Positions 51,879-60,111 of a DNA stretch of 64,000 nt are shown one piece after another. Source of the stretch: Idiomarina sp. (lineage in GTDB: Bacteria; Pseudomonadota; Gammaproteobacteria; Enterobacterales; Alteromonadaceae); the NCBI GenBank assembly GCA_020832105.1, contig JAFIFH010000039.1:113194-177193 (forward strand). The letters are read 5' to 3'. Position numbers and translations under genes: made by a program. Positions within the stretch are counted from its first letter, which is position 1. Each line of letters opens with the position of its first letter. Below the pieces are notes generated by a model. The model saw nothing but the letters and a program-made list of their open reading frames with translations. It did not search any database and was not told where the DNA came from.

Positions 51879-52508
51879 ATGGCAGGTCAATACGAGCAGC
51901 AGGAAAATAAAGGGCTAAATGGCGGCCAGCGTTTGTTATGGCTTGCTGCGGCAATGGCAGCGTTAAGCGTACCGCTTTGGTATGAAATCGCCGCGCAGCC
52001 AGGCAGTTCGGTGTTCGCCTGGCGCTGGACTGAGCATCAGGCGCTGGTTGAGAGCATTGTTAGTGTGCTGCATCTGGTGGTGGTGATTTTTGGTGTATTG
52101 ATGCTGAAAAAAGCGGTCAGCGACATGCCACAATGGCCGCTGATCCGCATTGGCGCCTGGATATGGGCTGGATTGGTCGCGGTCTTCGCAGTATTTAGCA
52201 TCCTGATGTATAACATCGGCGAAAATCGGGTACTGGAATCTGTTGAGGGTGAAGGATATCGGATTAACTTCGTCAGAATCGCTGGCACCTCTGATGAAAA
52301 TCAACAGATGAGCGTGGTGATGAGCTGTAACCACACCCTGCTGTACAAACGAGTGCTCTATGTCGAGCGTCTGGCAGGTGTGTCGGGTGTTGATGTGCAA
52401 ACCGGTGACGACCTGATGGCGGTGACTTACCTGAGCAATGGAGAGGTGCTACGCGAAGAAACCTACTCAATCAGCGACTTCTATCAGCGCTGTCGTAACA
52501 CCCGCTAA
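51879..52508 (+). CDS. Membrane protein of unknown function
   Basis: This 209-residue protein has three hydrophobic segments (about 18-38, 58-77 and 90-112). A soluble C-terminal half of about 95 residues follows, with beta-rich character (YRINFVRIAGT, QMSVVMSCNHTLLYKRVLYVERL, DDLMAVTYLSNGEVL). Two Cys (near 149 and 205) could pair if this half is periplasmic. An AGAGGTAGTC ribosome site precedes the ATG. I recognise no family. It lies between comM and a subtilisin gene with long gaps on both sides, so neighbours give no hint. Confidence 0.75.
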   Translation: MAGQYEQQENKGLNGGQRLLWLAAAMAALSVPLWYEIAAQPGSSVFAWRWTEHQALVESIVSVLHLVVVIFGVLMLKKAVSDMPQWPLIRIGAWIWAGLVAVFAVFSILMYNIGENRVLESVEGEGYRINFVRIAGTSDENQQMSVVMSCNHTLLYKRVLYVERLAGVSGVDVQTGDDLMAVTYLSNGEVLREETYSISDFYQRCRNTR

Positions 52509-52805
52509 CCTTTAGCCGGTAAGCAGGACAGTCTGGACTGGGTAGCGACACAGCGCTTCAATTAACGGTAAAGGTCGACACAACTCGACGTGTTAATAAA
52601 GTGTAAAGCTAACCACTGGACTTTACAAATAAGCAACATTCGCGCTAGGTTAATTTTGGGCTAGCCGTATTGGGTGATTTCCGGCTCTCGTCTACTTTGC
52701 GCATCGCTGCAAACTGACAGAGCCAACCTAACTCTTCCTTTTCTGCCCGTTGTACATCGAGGCTCGCACGAGCCAATTTCTTTATCCAAAAAATAAGAAA
52801 TCATT
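52509..52805. other. Promoter region of the subtilisin gene
   Basis: This gap of about 300 bases has no gene I can support. It includes an inverted repeat GTAAAG (52603-52608) and CTTTAC (52621-52626) and AT-rich stretches before the protease start. Confidence 0.4.
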
Positions 52806-54683
52806 ATGAAAAAAATACTTTTAACCAAGTTAAGCCTATTGTCTCTGGCATTAGTTGGCACGTCTTCTATTGCGCAAACTAACCAGGGTGAACTGGTTCA
52901 GACTGAGGTCGCAAGACCTGCACCAGCAGGACAGGTGCAAGGAAATCGTAATGGACAAGGAAATGGAAACGGCAACGGAAATGGCCGCACTAACCGACCA
53001 GCAGACGGACCTGAACTGAGCTTTATTGTGCGCTTTAAAGCCGATAAAGATCCCGACGAACTCAGTAAAATAAATGGTAACCCGAGTGAGCGGGGGGCTT
53101 TGATGCAAGCTCGCGCACGCTCAATGTCAGAAAAAACCGGATTAGAAATTGCTTATCAACGCAGTATGGGTTTAGCCAGAACCCATGTTTTCCGAGTACC
53201 AGAAGTATCTGCCCAATATGTGCATCCGACCTCACGACGCAACCGCAGAGCTATTATCGATATGTTGATGGCTGACCCGAGCGTTGAGTTTGTCGAGGAG
53301 AACCGTTTACATCATCCCATGCAAACTCCCAACGACCCCCAGTATGGTCAGCAATGGCATTATTATGAATCAGTAGGTGGTGCTGGAACCACCGGGGCAT
53401 GGGCTGAAGGGATCACTGGTCAGGGCACGGTGGTTGCAGTACTGGACACCGGATACCGGCCACATGTGGATCTTGCAGCTAATTTACTGCCAGGCTACGA
53501 CATGATCAGCGACCCTTTTATTGCTAACGATGGTGACGGTCGTGATGGCGACGCCAGAGACCCTGGAGACTGGGTCAATGCAGGCGCTTGTGGGGGCGGA
53601 TTTCCCGCACAAGACCAAAACTCGAGCTGGCATGGTACCCATGTAGCCGGCACTATTGCAGCGGTGACCAATAACGGTCAGGGCGTTGCGGGCGTCGCCT
53701 ATGACGCGCAGATCGTGCCCGTTCGGGTTCTTGGCCGCTGTGGCGGCACTACCGCAGACATCGCCGACGGCATTTTATGGGCTGCAGGGGCGAGTGTGCC
53801 AGGCGTGCCGCAAAACCAGAATCCAGCGGATGTGATTAACATGAGCCTTGGCGGGCAAGGCAGCTGTCAGACTGTTACTCAACAAGCGATCAATGCTGCC
53901 CGTAACAATGGGAGCGTGGTGGTCACCGCATCAGGTAACAGCAACGCCAACGCGAATAACTTCAGCCCGGGTAATTGCAGTGGCGTGATCAATGTTGCCG
54001 CCACGAACCGTGACGGTGGCCGTAGTTACTATTCCAACTTTGGTACTGCAGTGACCTTAGCAGCGCCAGGTGGTGCACAGAGTTTTGCCAACGATCCTGA
54101 AGGTGTTTTATCGACCTTCAATAGTGGTACTACTACCCCAGCGGGTGATAGCTACCGCTTTAGCCAGGGCACCTCAATGGCAGCACCACACGTCGCGGGG
54201 GTTGCGGCACTTGTCAGACAGGTATTGCCAAACGCGTCACCTGACGAGGTTGCAGCTATTTTGACCGATACAACACGGAATTTCCCAGCAGCGTGTAATG
54301 GCTGTGGTAGTGGTATTGTCGATGCAGCCGCTGCGGTAAGTCTCGCACTCGGAAGTAGTAATGGCGGTGGTGAACAGGGCGGAGGCGGCGGTGCCGTTGA
54401 TAACTTGTCGGCAGCGACAGGTGACTGGAATCGCTTCTTTATTGATGTCCCAGCAGGTATGAGCACGTTAACAGTGCGTATCAGTGGCGGCAACGGTGAT
54501 GCGGACTTGTACGTACGTCAAAGTTCACAGCCGAGCCTACAGGACTGGGATTGTCGTCCATACCTGGCGGGTAATGACGAGGTTTGCACCTTTAGCAATC
54601 CGCAAGCAGGCAACTGGTACATGGGTGTACATGCCTATCAGGCATACTCAGGGGTACGCTTGGAAGTAAGCTATCAACCCTAG
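52806..54683 (+). CDS. Secreted subtilisin-family (S8) serine protease with PPC domain
   Basis: This 625-residue protease has a signal peptide (1-24, cleavage after SIA) and a low-complexity Gly-Asn tract (about 46-62). An inhibitor-type propeptide (about 70-170) is followed by a catalytic domain with D214 (LDTGYRPH), H276 (WHGTHVAG), oxyanion N378 (SGNSN) and S457 (QGTSMAAPH). A Gly-rich linker (516-530) leads to a C-terminal PPC beta-sandwich (about 533-625). The PPC domain is normally removed or aids secretion. Likely a type II secreted alkaline protease, as in many marine bacteria. It is transcribed alone, with its own terminator. Confidence 0.95.
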   Translation: MKKILLTKLSLLSLALVGTSSIAQTNQGELVQTEVARPAPAGQVQGNRNGQGNGNGNGNGRTNRPADGPELSFIVRFKADKDPDELSKINGNPSERGALMQARARSMSEKTGLEIAYQRSMGLARTHVFRVPEVSAQYVHPTSRRNRRAIIDMLMADPSVEFVEENRLHHPMQTPNDPQYGQQWHYYESVGGAGTTGAWAEGITGQGTVVAVLDTGYRPHVDLAANLLPGYDMISDPFIANDGDGRDGDARDPGDWVNAGACGGGFPAQDQNSSWHGTHVAGTIAAVTNNGQGVAGVAYDAQIVPVRVLGRCGGTTADIADGILWAAGASVPGVPQNQNPADVINMSLGGQGSCQTVTQQAINAARNNGSVVVTASGNSNANANNFSPGNCSGVINVAATNRDGGRSYYSNFGTAVTLAAPGGAQSFANDPEGVLSTFNSGTTTPAGDSYRFSQGTSMAAPHVAGVAALVRQVLPNASPDEVAAILTDTTRNFPAACNGCGSGIVDAAAAVSLALGSSNGGGEQGGGGGAVDNLSAATGDWNRFFIDVPAGMSTLTVRISGGNGDADLYVRQSSQPSLQDWDCRPYLAGNDEVCTFSNPQAGNWYMGVHAYQAYSGVRLEVSYQP

Positions 54684-54712
54684 ATTAAGTCCGCAGTTTG
54701 ACTGCACCAGTA

Positions 54713-54748
54713 TAAAAAAAGGAGACACCACCGGGTGTCTCCTTTTTT
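54713..54748. terminator. Strong bidirectional terminator after the protease gene
   Basis: AAAAAAAGGAGACACC and GGTGTCTCCTTTTTT pair around ACCG, with a T-run on each strand. It separates the protease gene from the converging lipoprotein gene. Confidence 0.92.
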
Positions 54749-54793
54749 GTGATGCTAAATAGCAACCATCAAGTTTTAAGACTATAGAACGAA

Positions 54794-55426
54794 TCAGTCC
54801 TGATACTGGTAGTTGTCTTGCCAACCCCATGGAGCTGGTGGCGCCTGCACTGGCTCGCTTAAATCGACATCGACCTGAAATTCACGACCGTCACGAACAA
54901 GGCGATAACGCAGGGTGTCGCTGTCTGGCATTTCCAGCCACCAGGTGTTACCAATTGATGCGGTTGACCCTAATTCGGCAAATAGTTGCTTGCTGTACTC
55001 ATCCGCAGGGAACGACTGCGATGTTGGCGTACCTGGGGTAAAAGTTTCACCGCCATACATGGTCATTTCATCATAGCTGCCATCGCGTTCACGATGGTCA
55101 TGCTTAAGTTCAAGACCTTGCTGAGTACGGTTGATGACCCAGGTTCGTGAGTGATCATCCCCCACATGCAGCGGAATGCGAATACGATTGTCGCTACATT
55201 CACGCATCTCGATCACGATATCCGCAGCAATCCAATCCGCATCAAGGTCATCATCGCCTAACGTCACCGCGCCTGCGTAAGCATTGCCACAGTGTTCCAG
55301 CAGCGTATTAAAAAATTGATCCTGTGGATCCTGATCGGCGGTGGTGCAAGCACTTAAAACAAAGACGCTGGCGGCGCCTAATAAGGTTGTTTTCATGGTT
55401 GCTCTGGTAAGAGAACTAAGTTGCAT
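54794..55426 (-). CDS. Lipoprotein of unknown function
   Basis: This 210-residue protein has a lipoprotein signal (VLSAC, Cys 27). The mature part is acidic, with no family I recognise (LLEHCGNAYAGAVTLGDDDLDADW, IRIPLHVGDDHSRTWVI, LELKHDHRERDGSYDEMTMYGG). The pattern of a cysteine-framed start and RTWV strand suggests a small secreted beta-sheet domain. AAGGA lies 6 bases before the chosen ATG; an internal ATG at 55396 is a weaker alternative. It is divergent from the transsulfuration operon. An inverted repeat lies just upstream of its start. Confidence 0.78.
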   Translation of the reverse strand: MQLSSLTRATMKTTLLGAASVFVLSACTTADQDPQDQFFNTLLEHCGNAYAGAVTLGDDDLDADWIAADIVIEMRECSDNRIRIPLHVGDDHSRTWVINRTQQGLELKHDHRERDGSYDEMTMYGGETFTPGTPTSQSFPADEYSKQLFAELGSTASIGNTWWLEMPDSDTLRYRLVRDGREFQVDVDLSEPVQAPPAPWGWQDNYQYQD

Positions 55427-55445
55427 GCGGTATCCTTAATGCAAA

Positions 55446-55465
55446 AAACTTTCATTTGAAAGTTT
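55446..55465. promoter_or_regulatory. Inverted repeat upstream of the lipoprotein gene
   Basis: AAACTTTCA-TT-TGAAAGTTT has perfect 9-bp arms and a 2-base centre, 20 bases before the lipoprotein start codon. The symmetry fits a dimeric repressor site or a leader hairpin. Confidence 0.5.
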
Positions 55466-55539
55466 GTTTATTGATTGAACGGTAATATTTAACTATAGCC
55501 TACACAAATTTAGCGCAAACTTGTAGGGTGCGCTGATGA

Positions 55540-55557
55540 CTCCTACAGATATAGGAG
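55540..55557. promoter_or_regulatory. Inverted repeat between lipoprotein and cystathionine synthase genes
   Basis: CTCCTA-CAGATA-TAGGAG has 6-bp arms and lies 117 bases before the cystathionine beta-synthase start. It may be an operator for one of the two divergent genes; the binding protein is unknown. Confidence 0.35.
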
Positions 55558-55673
55558 ATAACCAAAGAGTATAGTGCAGACATCGTTTGCTAATGTACTG
55601 GCATAGATACTAAGGTTGAGCTCTAGTATCATACCCGATTTACTCGGCACCTCAGGCGAAAGGCGAAGTCAAT

Positions 55674-56639
55674 ATGAAAGTGTATGCAAACGCATTAGAA
55701 ATGATCGGTAACACGCCGATGCTGCGCGTTAGTAATCTGGATACGGGTCCTTGTGAGTTGTATCTCAAGCTCGAAATTCAAAATCCTGGGCTATCGGTTA
55801 AAGACCGTATTGCGGTGAGCATGGTTGAAGCCGCAGAACAGCAGGGCAAACTTAAACCAGGCGACACTATCGTTGAAGCGACTGCCGGCAACACCGGGTT
55901 GGGGCTGGCACTCGTCGCAGCGCAGAAGGGCTACAAGCTGGTCATTGTACTCCCGGATAAAATGAGCCGGGAAAAATTATATAACCTGCGTGCGATGGGT
56001 GCTGAAGTCATCGAGACGCGCTCAGACGTGAATAAAGGGCATCCTGAATATTATCAGGATATGGCGGCAAGAATTGCCGAAGAGCGCGGGGCGTATTACG
56101 TCAATCAGTTTGCTAACCCAGCCAATGTAAAAGCGCACTATACCCAGACTGGTCCAGAGATATGGCAACAGATGGACGGCAAGCTCGACGCCTTTGTTTG
56201 TGGTGTTGGTTCAGGCGGAACCTTGAGTGGCGTGGGTAAATACCTGCGTGAACAAAATGCGCAGGTTGATTTAGTCGTAGCGGATCCCGATGGTTCTATC
56301 CTCGAGCCATTAATTAATGAAGGTAAAGATGTTGAGCCAGGCAGTTGGTTAATTGAAGGCATTGGTGAAGATTTCATTCCAGACACCTGCGACATTAAAC
56401 TTGCCAACAAAGCCTATGCAATTAGCGACAAAGAATCGTTCCAGACAGCACGTGACGTGTTGTTAAAGGAGGGCATCATGGTCGGCTCGTCCAGCGGTAC
56501 CTTGATAGCGGCCGCTTTACAGTATTGCCGAGACCAAACCGAGCCAAAGCGTGTAGTCACCTTGGCGTGTGACACTGGTTGCCGCTATTTGTCGAAGTTA
56601 TTTAACGATGACTGGTTAGCGCAACAGAATTTGGATTAA
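55674..56639 (+). CDS. Cystathionine beta-synthase-like PLP enzyme
   Basis: This 321-residue fold type II PLP enzyme condenses serine and homocysteine in the CBS family. The PLP lysine lies in LEIQNPGLSVKDR (about K42), the substrate loop is EATAGNTGLGLA, the phosphate loop is GVGSGGTLSGVG, and the CBS-type segment is IEGIGEDFIPDTCD. The closing motif CDTGCRYLSKLFNDDW resembles CBS more than CysK or CysM. It lacks the haem and CBS regulatory domains of the animal enzyme. A cystathionine gamma-lyase gene follows 14 bases later, giving a complete reverse transsulfuration route to cysteine. Confidence 0.87.
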   Translation: MKVYANALEMIGNTPMLRVSNLDTGPCELYLKLEIQNPGLSVKDRIAVSMVEAAEQQGKLKPGDTIVEATAGNTGLGLALVAAQKGYKLVIVLPDKMSREKLYNLRAMGAEVIETRSDVNKGHPEYYQDMAARIAEERGAYYVNQFANPANVKAHYTQTGPEIWQQMDGKLDAFVCGVGSGGTLSGVGKYLREQNAQVDLVVADPDGSILEPLINEGKDVEPGSWLIEGIGEDFIPDTCDIKLANKAYAISDKESFQTARDVLLKEGIMVGSSSGTLIAAALQYCRDQTEPKRVVTLACDTGCRYLSKLFNDDWLAQQNLD

Positions 56640-56653
56640 GAGGTAATTTAGTT

Positions 56654-57826
56654 ATGACAGCGAAAAAAGATTTAGCATTTGCAACCCGCGCCATTCATGG
56701 TGGGCAGGCCCCTGATCCTACCACTGGCGCGGTGATGCCACCGATCGTGACCAGCTCGACCTATTTACAGGAAAGCCCAGGGGTGCATAAGGGGTATGAA
56801 TATTCCCGTTCGCATAACCCGACACGTTTCGCTTACGAGCGCGCTGTGGCCAATCTTGAAGGCGGCACCCAGGGGCTGGCATTTGGTTCTGGCATGGCGG
56901 CGACTTCAACTATTCTTGAGCTGCTCGACAGTGGCGATCATGTGGTCGCAATGGATGATTTGTATGGCGGCAGTTTCCGCTTGTTCGATAAAGTGCGCGA
57001 GCGCTCGGCGGGCTTAGCTTTTTCATATGTGGATTTAGCTGACCTAAGCCAGGTTAAGGACGCGTTTACCGACAAGACCCGCATGCTGTGGATTGAAACC
57101 CCAAGCAACCCGATGCTTAAGCTGGTTGATATCGAGGCCATTACCAAGGTAGCGAAGGCCCACAACCCGGACATGATTGTGATGGTCGATAACACGTTCG
57201 CCACCCCATATAACCAGCGTCCACTGGAAATGGGCGCCGACATCGTGATGCATTCAGCGACCAAATACATCAATGGCCACTCTGACATGGTCGGCGGTAT
57301 TGTGGTGGTTGGTGACAACCAGGATTTGGCAGAGCGCATGGTGTTTTTGCAGAACGCGGTGGGTGCGATTGCAGGGCCGTTTGATAGCTATTTAGCGTTG
57401 CGTGGGGTTAAAACCCTGGCATTGCGCATGAAGCAGCACAACGAGAGCGGCCTTAAGATTGCCAAGTGGCTGGAGCAGCACCCGCGTGTGCGCAAGGTCG
57501 TCCATCCAGGTCTCGAGAGCCATCCACAACATCAACTGGCTGCCAAGCAGATGTCTGGTTTTGGTGGGATGATTTCAATCTTCCTTGACGGTGACATTGA
57601 AAGCGCACGCCGTTTCTTAGAGGCGGTGGAAATTTTCGCGCTGGCAGAAAGCCTGGGCGGCGTCGAGAGCTTAATTGAGCACCCTGCAATCATGACCCAT
57701 GCGTCTATCCCTGCAGAGAATCGCGAAAAGCTCGGTATTCACGATAATTTTGTGCGTATCTCAGTAGGCATTGAAGAGACAGATGACCTCATTGCTGATC
57801 TTGAGCAAGCATTGGCTGCGATGTAA
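56654..57826 (+). CDS. Cystathionine gamma-lyase-like PLP enzyme
   Basis: This 390-residue fold type I PLP enzyme belongs to the Cys/Met metabolism family. The PLP lysine is in HSATKYINGHSD (about 200-211), and other motifs are YEYSRSHNPTR, GSGMAATST and WIETPSNPML. The ending with VGIEETDDLIADLEQAL is usual for this family. Cystathionine gamma-lyase, gamma-synthase and beta-lyase cannot be separated by motifs alone. The upstream CBS gene makes gamma-lyase the best fit: it would split cystathionine into cysteine, 2-oxobutyrate and ammonia. A terminator follows. Confidence 0.88.
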   Translation: MTAKKDLAFATRAIHGGQAPDPTTGAVMPPIVTSSTYLQESPGVHKGYEYSRSHNPTRFAYERAVANLEGGTQGLAFGSGMAATSTILELLDSGDHVVAMDDLYGGSFRLFDKVRERSAGLAFSYVDLADLSQVKDAFTDKTRMLWIETPSNPMLKLVDIEAITKVAKAHNPDMIVMVDNTFATPYNQRPLEMGADIVMHSATKYINGHSDMVGGIVVVGDNQDLAERMVFLQNAVGAIAGPFDSYLALRGVKTLALRMKQHNESGLKIAKWLEQHPRVRKVVHPGLESHPQHQLAAKQMSGFGGMISIFLDGDIESARRFLEAVEIFALAESLGGVESLIEHPAIMTHASIPAENREKLGIHDNFVRISVGIEETDDLIADLEQALAAM

Positions 57827-57857
57827 ACCAGCTTGCTGACTTTAAGCTAAGCACACC

Positions 57858-57895
57858 AAAACACTCGTTCAGCCACTGCTGGCGGGTGTTTTTTT
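57858..57895 (+). terminator. Terminator of the transsulfuration operon
   Basis: AAAACACTCG and CGGGTGTTTT pair over 10 bases (one G-T pair) around a 15-base loop that has its own small AGC/GCT stem, followed by TTT. Confidence 0.85.
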
Positions 57896-57970
57896 ATGCC
57901 TGGTGCGCAGCTGGCAGTTTGTATGTCATGATGTCGCATCGCAGGTTTAAATTTAGAGTTAAGGAGTGTT

Positions 57971-58396
57971 ATGACCGCAAAAATTCCCCCGTTTCATCTG
58001 GCGATTCCAGTGGATGAATTGAATAAAGCACGTGAATTTTATGGCCAGCTGCTAGGCTGTGAAGAGGGACGTAGTTCCGAGCAATGGATCGACTGGAATT
58101 TCTTTGGTCATCAGTTGGTGACCCATGTGGCTCCGGATCGCATCCTGCCGCCGGCGCACAACGCGGTCGATGGCCACAACGTGCCTGTGCCGCACTTTGG
58201 TGCGGTGCTTGATATGGCAACCTGGCAAGCATTGGCGGATAAAGTCCGTGCGGCGGGCATTGAGTTTGTGATAGAGCCTTACGTGCGCTTCAAGGGAAAG
58301 CCAGGGGAGCAGGCAACCATGTTCTTTTATGACCCTGCGGGCAATGCAATGGAGTTCAAAGCCTTCGCCGATATTAACCAGTTGTTCGCCAGTTAG
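57971..58396 (+). CDS. VOC-family (glyoxalase-like) protein
   Basis: This 141-residue vicinal-oxygen-chelate protein has two beta-alpha-beta-beta-beta halves. Candidate metal ligands are H9 (FHLAIPVDEL), His in VPHFGAVLD near 65 and E128 (AMEFKAF). The C-terminal YDPAGNAMEFK is the family signature. The pattern matches dioxygenase/glyoxalase-like relatives of unknown substrate. AAGGAG precedes the ATG. It is transcribed alone, 145 bases after the cystathionine lyase. Confidence 0.9.
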   Translation: MTAKIPPFHLAIPVDELNKAREFYGQLLGCEEGRSSEQWIDWNFFGHQLVTHVAPDRILPPAHNAVDGHNVPVPHFGAVLDMATWQALADKVRAAGIEFVIEPYVRFKGKPGEQATMFFYDPAGNAMEFKAFADINQLFAS

Positions 58397-58456
58397 AAGC
58401 GATTGACCAACCGCACTGGGGCAGCTGCTTATGGTTTATGATGAAAGGAAGCAAAC

Positions 58457-59002
58457 ATGAATAACGTCGTTAAGTACCTTGCCCTGCCGGGTTTAAGTTT
58501 GATCTGGTTATTCTGTCATGCAGCAGAGGCACAAACACATCGCGATACCATCGTGGTGTCCACCGGTTTTGGTTCGACGCTCAGTCAGGATAGCGAATGG
58601 GGCCACGCGAGTTATCTGCATTTGTGGTCAGGTATAGTCGCTGGCAGGGCAGGCCAATGGCGGCCATATGCAAGTGTCAGTGTGCCTATCCACAGCGTTT
58701 ACTCGGACAGCCGGCTGGACTTTGAAGGGAATCGCTCTGGCCGGCACGAGCTCAGGGCGATTAATCTTGGCGCAACCTATAGTATCAACGCCTCTCTCAC
58801 CGGTTACCTTGGTGGAGGGTGGACCGAGCTCCGTGGCAGACCGCAACTACGTCAGTTCGAGACATCCAGGGGAAGCTTTCGCGACGATAGTTTGAATGTG
58901 ACGGCTGGCTTGCTTATCCATATTGGGCATCATGTTGGTATTAATGCGGCAGTGGGCGCGAACCCTGGCACGGCATCACTATCAGCCAATTTTCGTTTTT
59001 AA
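58457..59002 (+). CDS. Small outer-membrane beta-barrel protein
   Basis: This 181-residue protein has a signal peptide (about 1-25, cleavage after AEA) and alternating strands (HASYLHLWSGIVAG, WRPYASVSVPIHSVY, LRAINLGATYSIN, LTGYLGGGWTELRG, LNVTAGLLIHIGHHVGINAAVG). It ends with LSANFRF and a terminal Phe. An eight-stranded barrel is likely. It is not an obvious paralogue of the two barrels near 8676 and 10037. It converges with the aldolase gene, with only two bases between stops. Confidence 0.78.
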   Translation: MNNVVKYLALPGLSLIWLFCHAAEAQTHRDTIVVSTGFGSTLSQDSEWGHASYLHLWSGIVAGRAGQWRPYASVSVPIHSVYSDSRLDFEGNRSGRHELRAINLGATYSINASLTGYLGGGWTELRGRPQLRQFETSRGSFRDDSLNVTAGLLIHIGHHVGINAAVGANPGTASLSANFRF

Positions 59003-59004
59003 TC

Positions 59005-60111
59005 TTAGCGTTGCCCCGCAATGCTGACAAAGTCCTGCATGGCCGCCATGGTAAGGCAGGAGTGGGCAGGGGCAATCACCAATAAGTCGCCGAGTCTGGT
59101 TTGTTCTATCATCGCCTTGGGCATTCGAACTTTGCCATGCTCCTGCGACAAGCCATGCACAAAGGCACCCTCGACCGGCTGACCATGCCAGCCATGGTCA
59201 CTCATTTGCATCACCTGGCCATAGCAAGGTCGACCCTCATAGCGGTCCTTACTAAGCAAATAGTCTTTACTCAAGTGTACAGCGCCGCCATGGATCACGA
59301 CTTCACCGCGTTCCGGATAACGAGCAATGACCGGGCATGCGATGGTCAGCGCAAGCTGGTCCCAGTTGCAAGCGCCAATATGCTGTTGCTGTAAATCATA
59401 AAAGACATAATTACCCGGCCGTATTTCGTCCACACCCGGAAAACTTTGCATACGACTGCAGGTCGGGGTATCGCCTGCGGACACAAACAGTTGCTGTGCG
59501 GCAGGGGCTGCAATCTGCTGACGCACAGTCGCCAAGCGCTGCAAACTTTGTTGATGAATCTTCGCGATCCCTTCGTCACCCTCGGCCTGGTAGCTATTGC
59601 CAGCATGTAGCATCAAACCGACCTGTTGAACCTGGCGCAACTGCAGAGCGGCATTGGCGAGTTCGGAAATTCGTCGTCCCTGCTGCCAATCGATCCCAGT
59701 GCGCCCATAACCTGCATCAACCTCGACCACGACTTTAATTTCATGATTAAGGCGGGCGATGGTCTGCAGCGCATCTTCGTGCTCAATGGTGAGGGTCAGT
59801 GTACAGTCCCCGGCCAGCCGGTTGATTGCCGACAGTTCTCGTGGGTTCAAAGGAATCGCGAGCATGATGTCACGCCAACCCGCGCGTTCAAATTGCTGTG
59901 CCATACGCACCGAGGACACCGCGATAGCATGGGTACCGGCGTCGCGAAACCAGCGCCCGATGTCTACCGACTGATGGGTCTTAAAGTGCGGTCGTAGTTG
60001 CACCGCTGCATCGATGGCCTTGTCCTGCATCATGCGGATATTGCGTTTGCCTCGCGAGCTGTCGATAAGCACTGTGGGTGAGGTGATATGCTGCCAGTGA
60101 AATTGACTCAT
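59005..60111 (-). CDS. D-threonine aldolase / D-serine dehydratase-like PLP enzyme
   Basis: This 368-residue fold type III enzyme has an alanine-racemase-type barrel (PLP lysine in LRPHFKTHQS, about K45) and a C-terminal D-serine dehydratase-like domain with the metal motif PAHSC (about 347-351) and HGGAVHL. Relatives cleave D-threonine to glycine and acetaldehyde or dehydrate D-serine, using PLP plus Zn2+/Mn2+. Its start overlaps the stop of the upstream L-threonine/serine dehydratase gene (ATGA). The pair suggests catabolism of hydroxyamino acids of both configurations. Confidence 0.85.
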   Translation of the reverse strand: MSQFHWQHITSPTVLIDSSRGKRNIRMMQDKAIDAAVQLRPHFKTHQSVDIGRWFRDAGTHAIAVSSVRMAQQFERAGWRDIMLAIPLNPRELSAINRLAGDCTLTLTIEHEDALQTIARLNHEIKVVVEVDAGYGRTGIDWQQGRRISELANAALQLRQVQQVGLMLHAGNSYQAEGDEGIAKIHQQSLQRLATVRQQIAAPAAQQLFVSAGDTPTCSRMQSFPGVDEIRPGNYVFYDLQQQHIGACNWDQLALTIACPVIARYPERGEVVIHGGAVHLSKDYLLSKDRYEGRPCYGQVMQMSDHGWHGQPVEGAFVHGLSQEHGKVRMPKAMIEQTRLGDLLVIAPAHSCLTMAAMQDFVSIAGQR

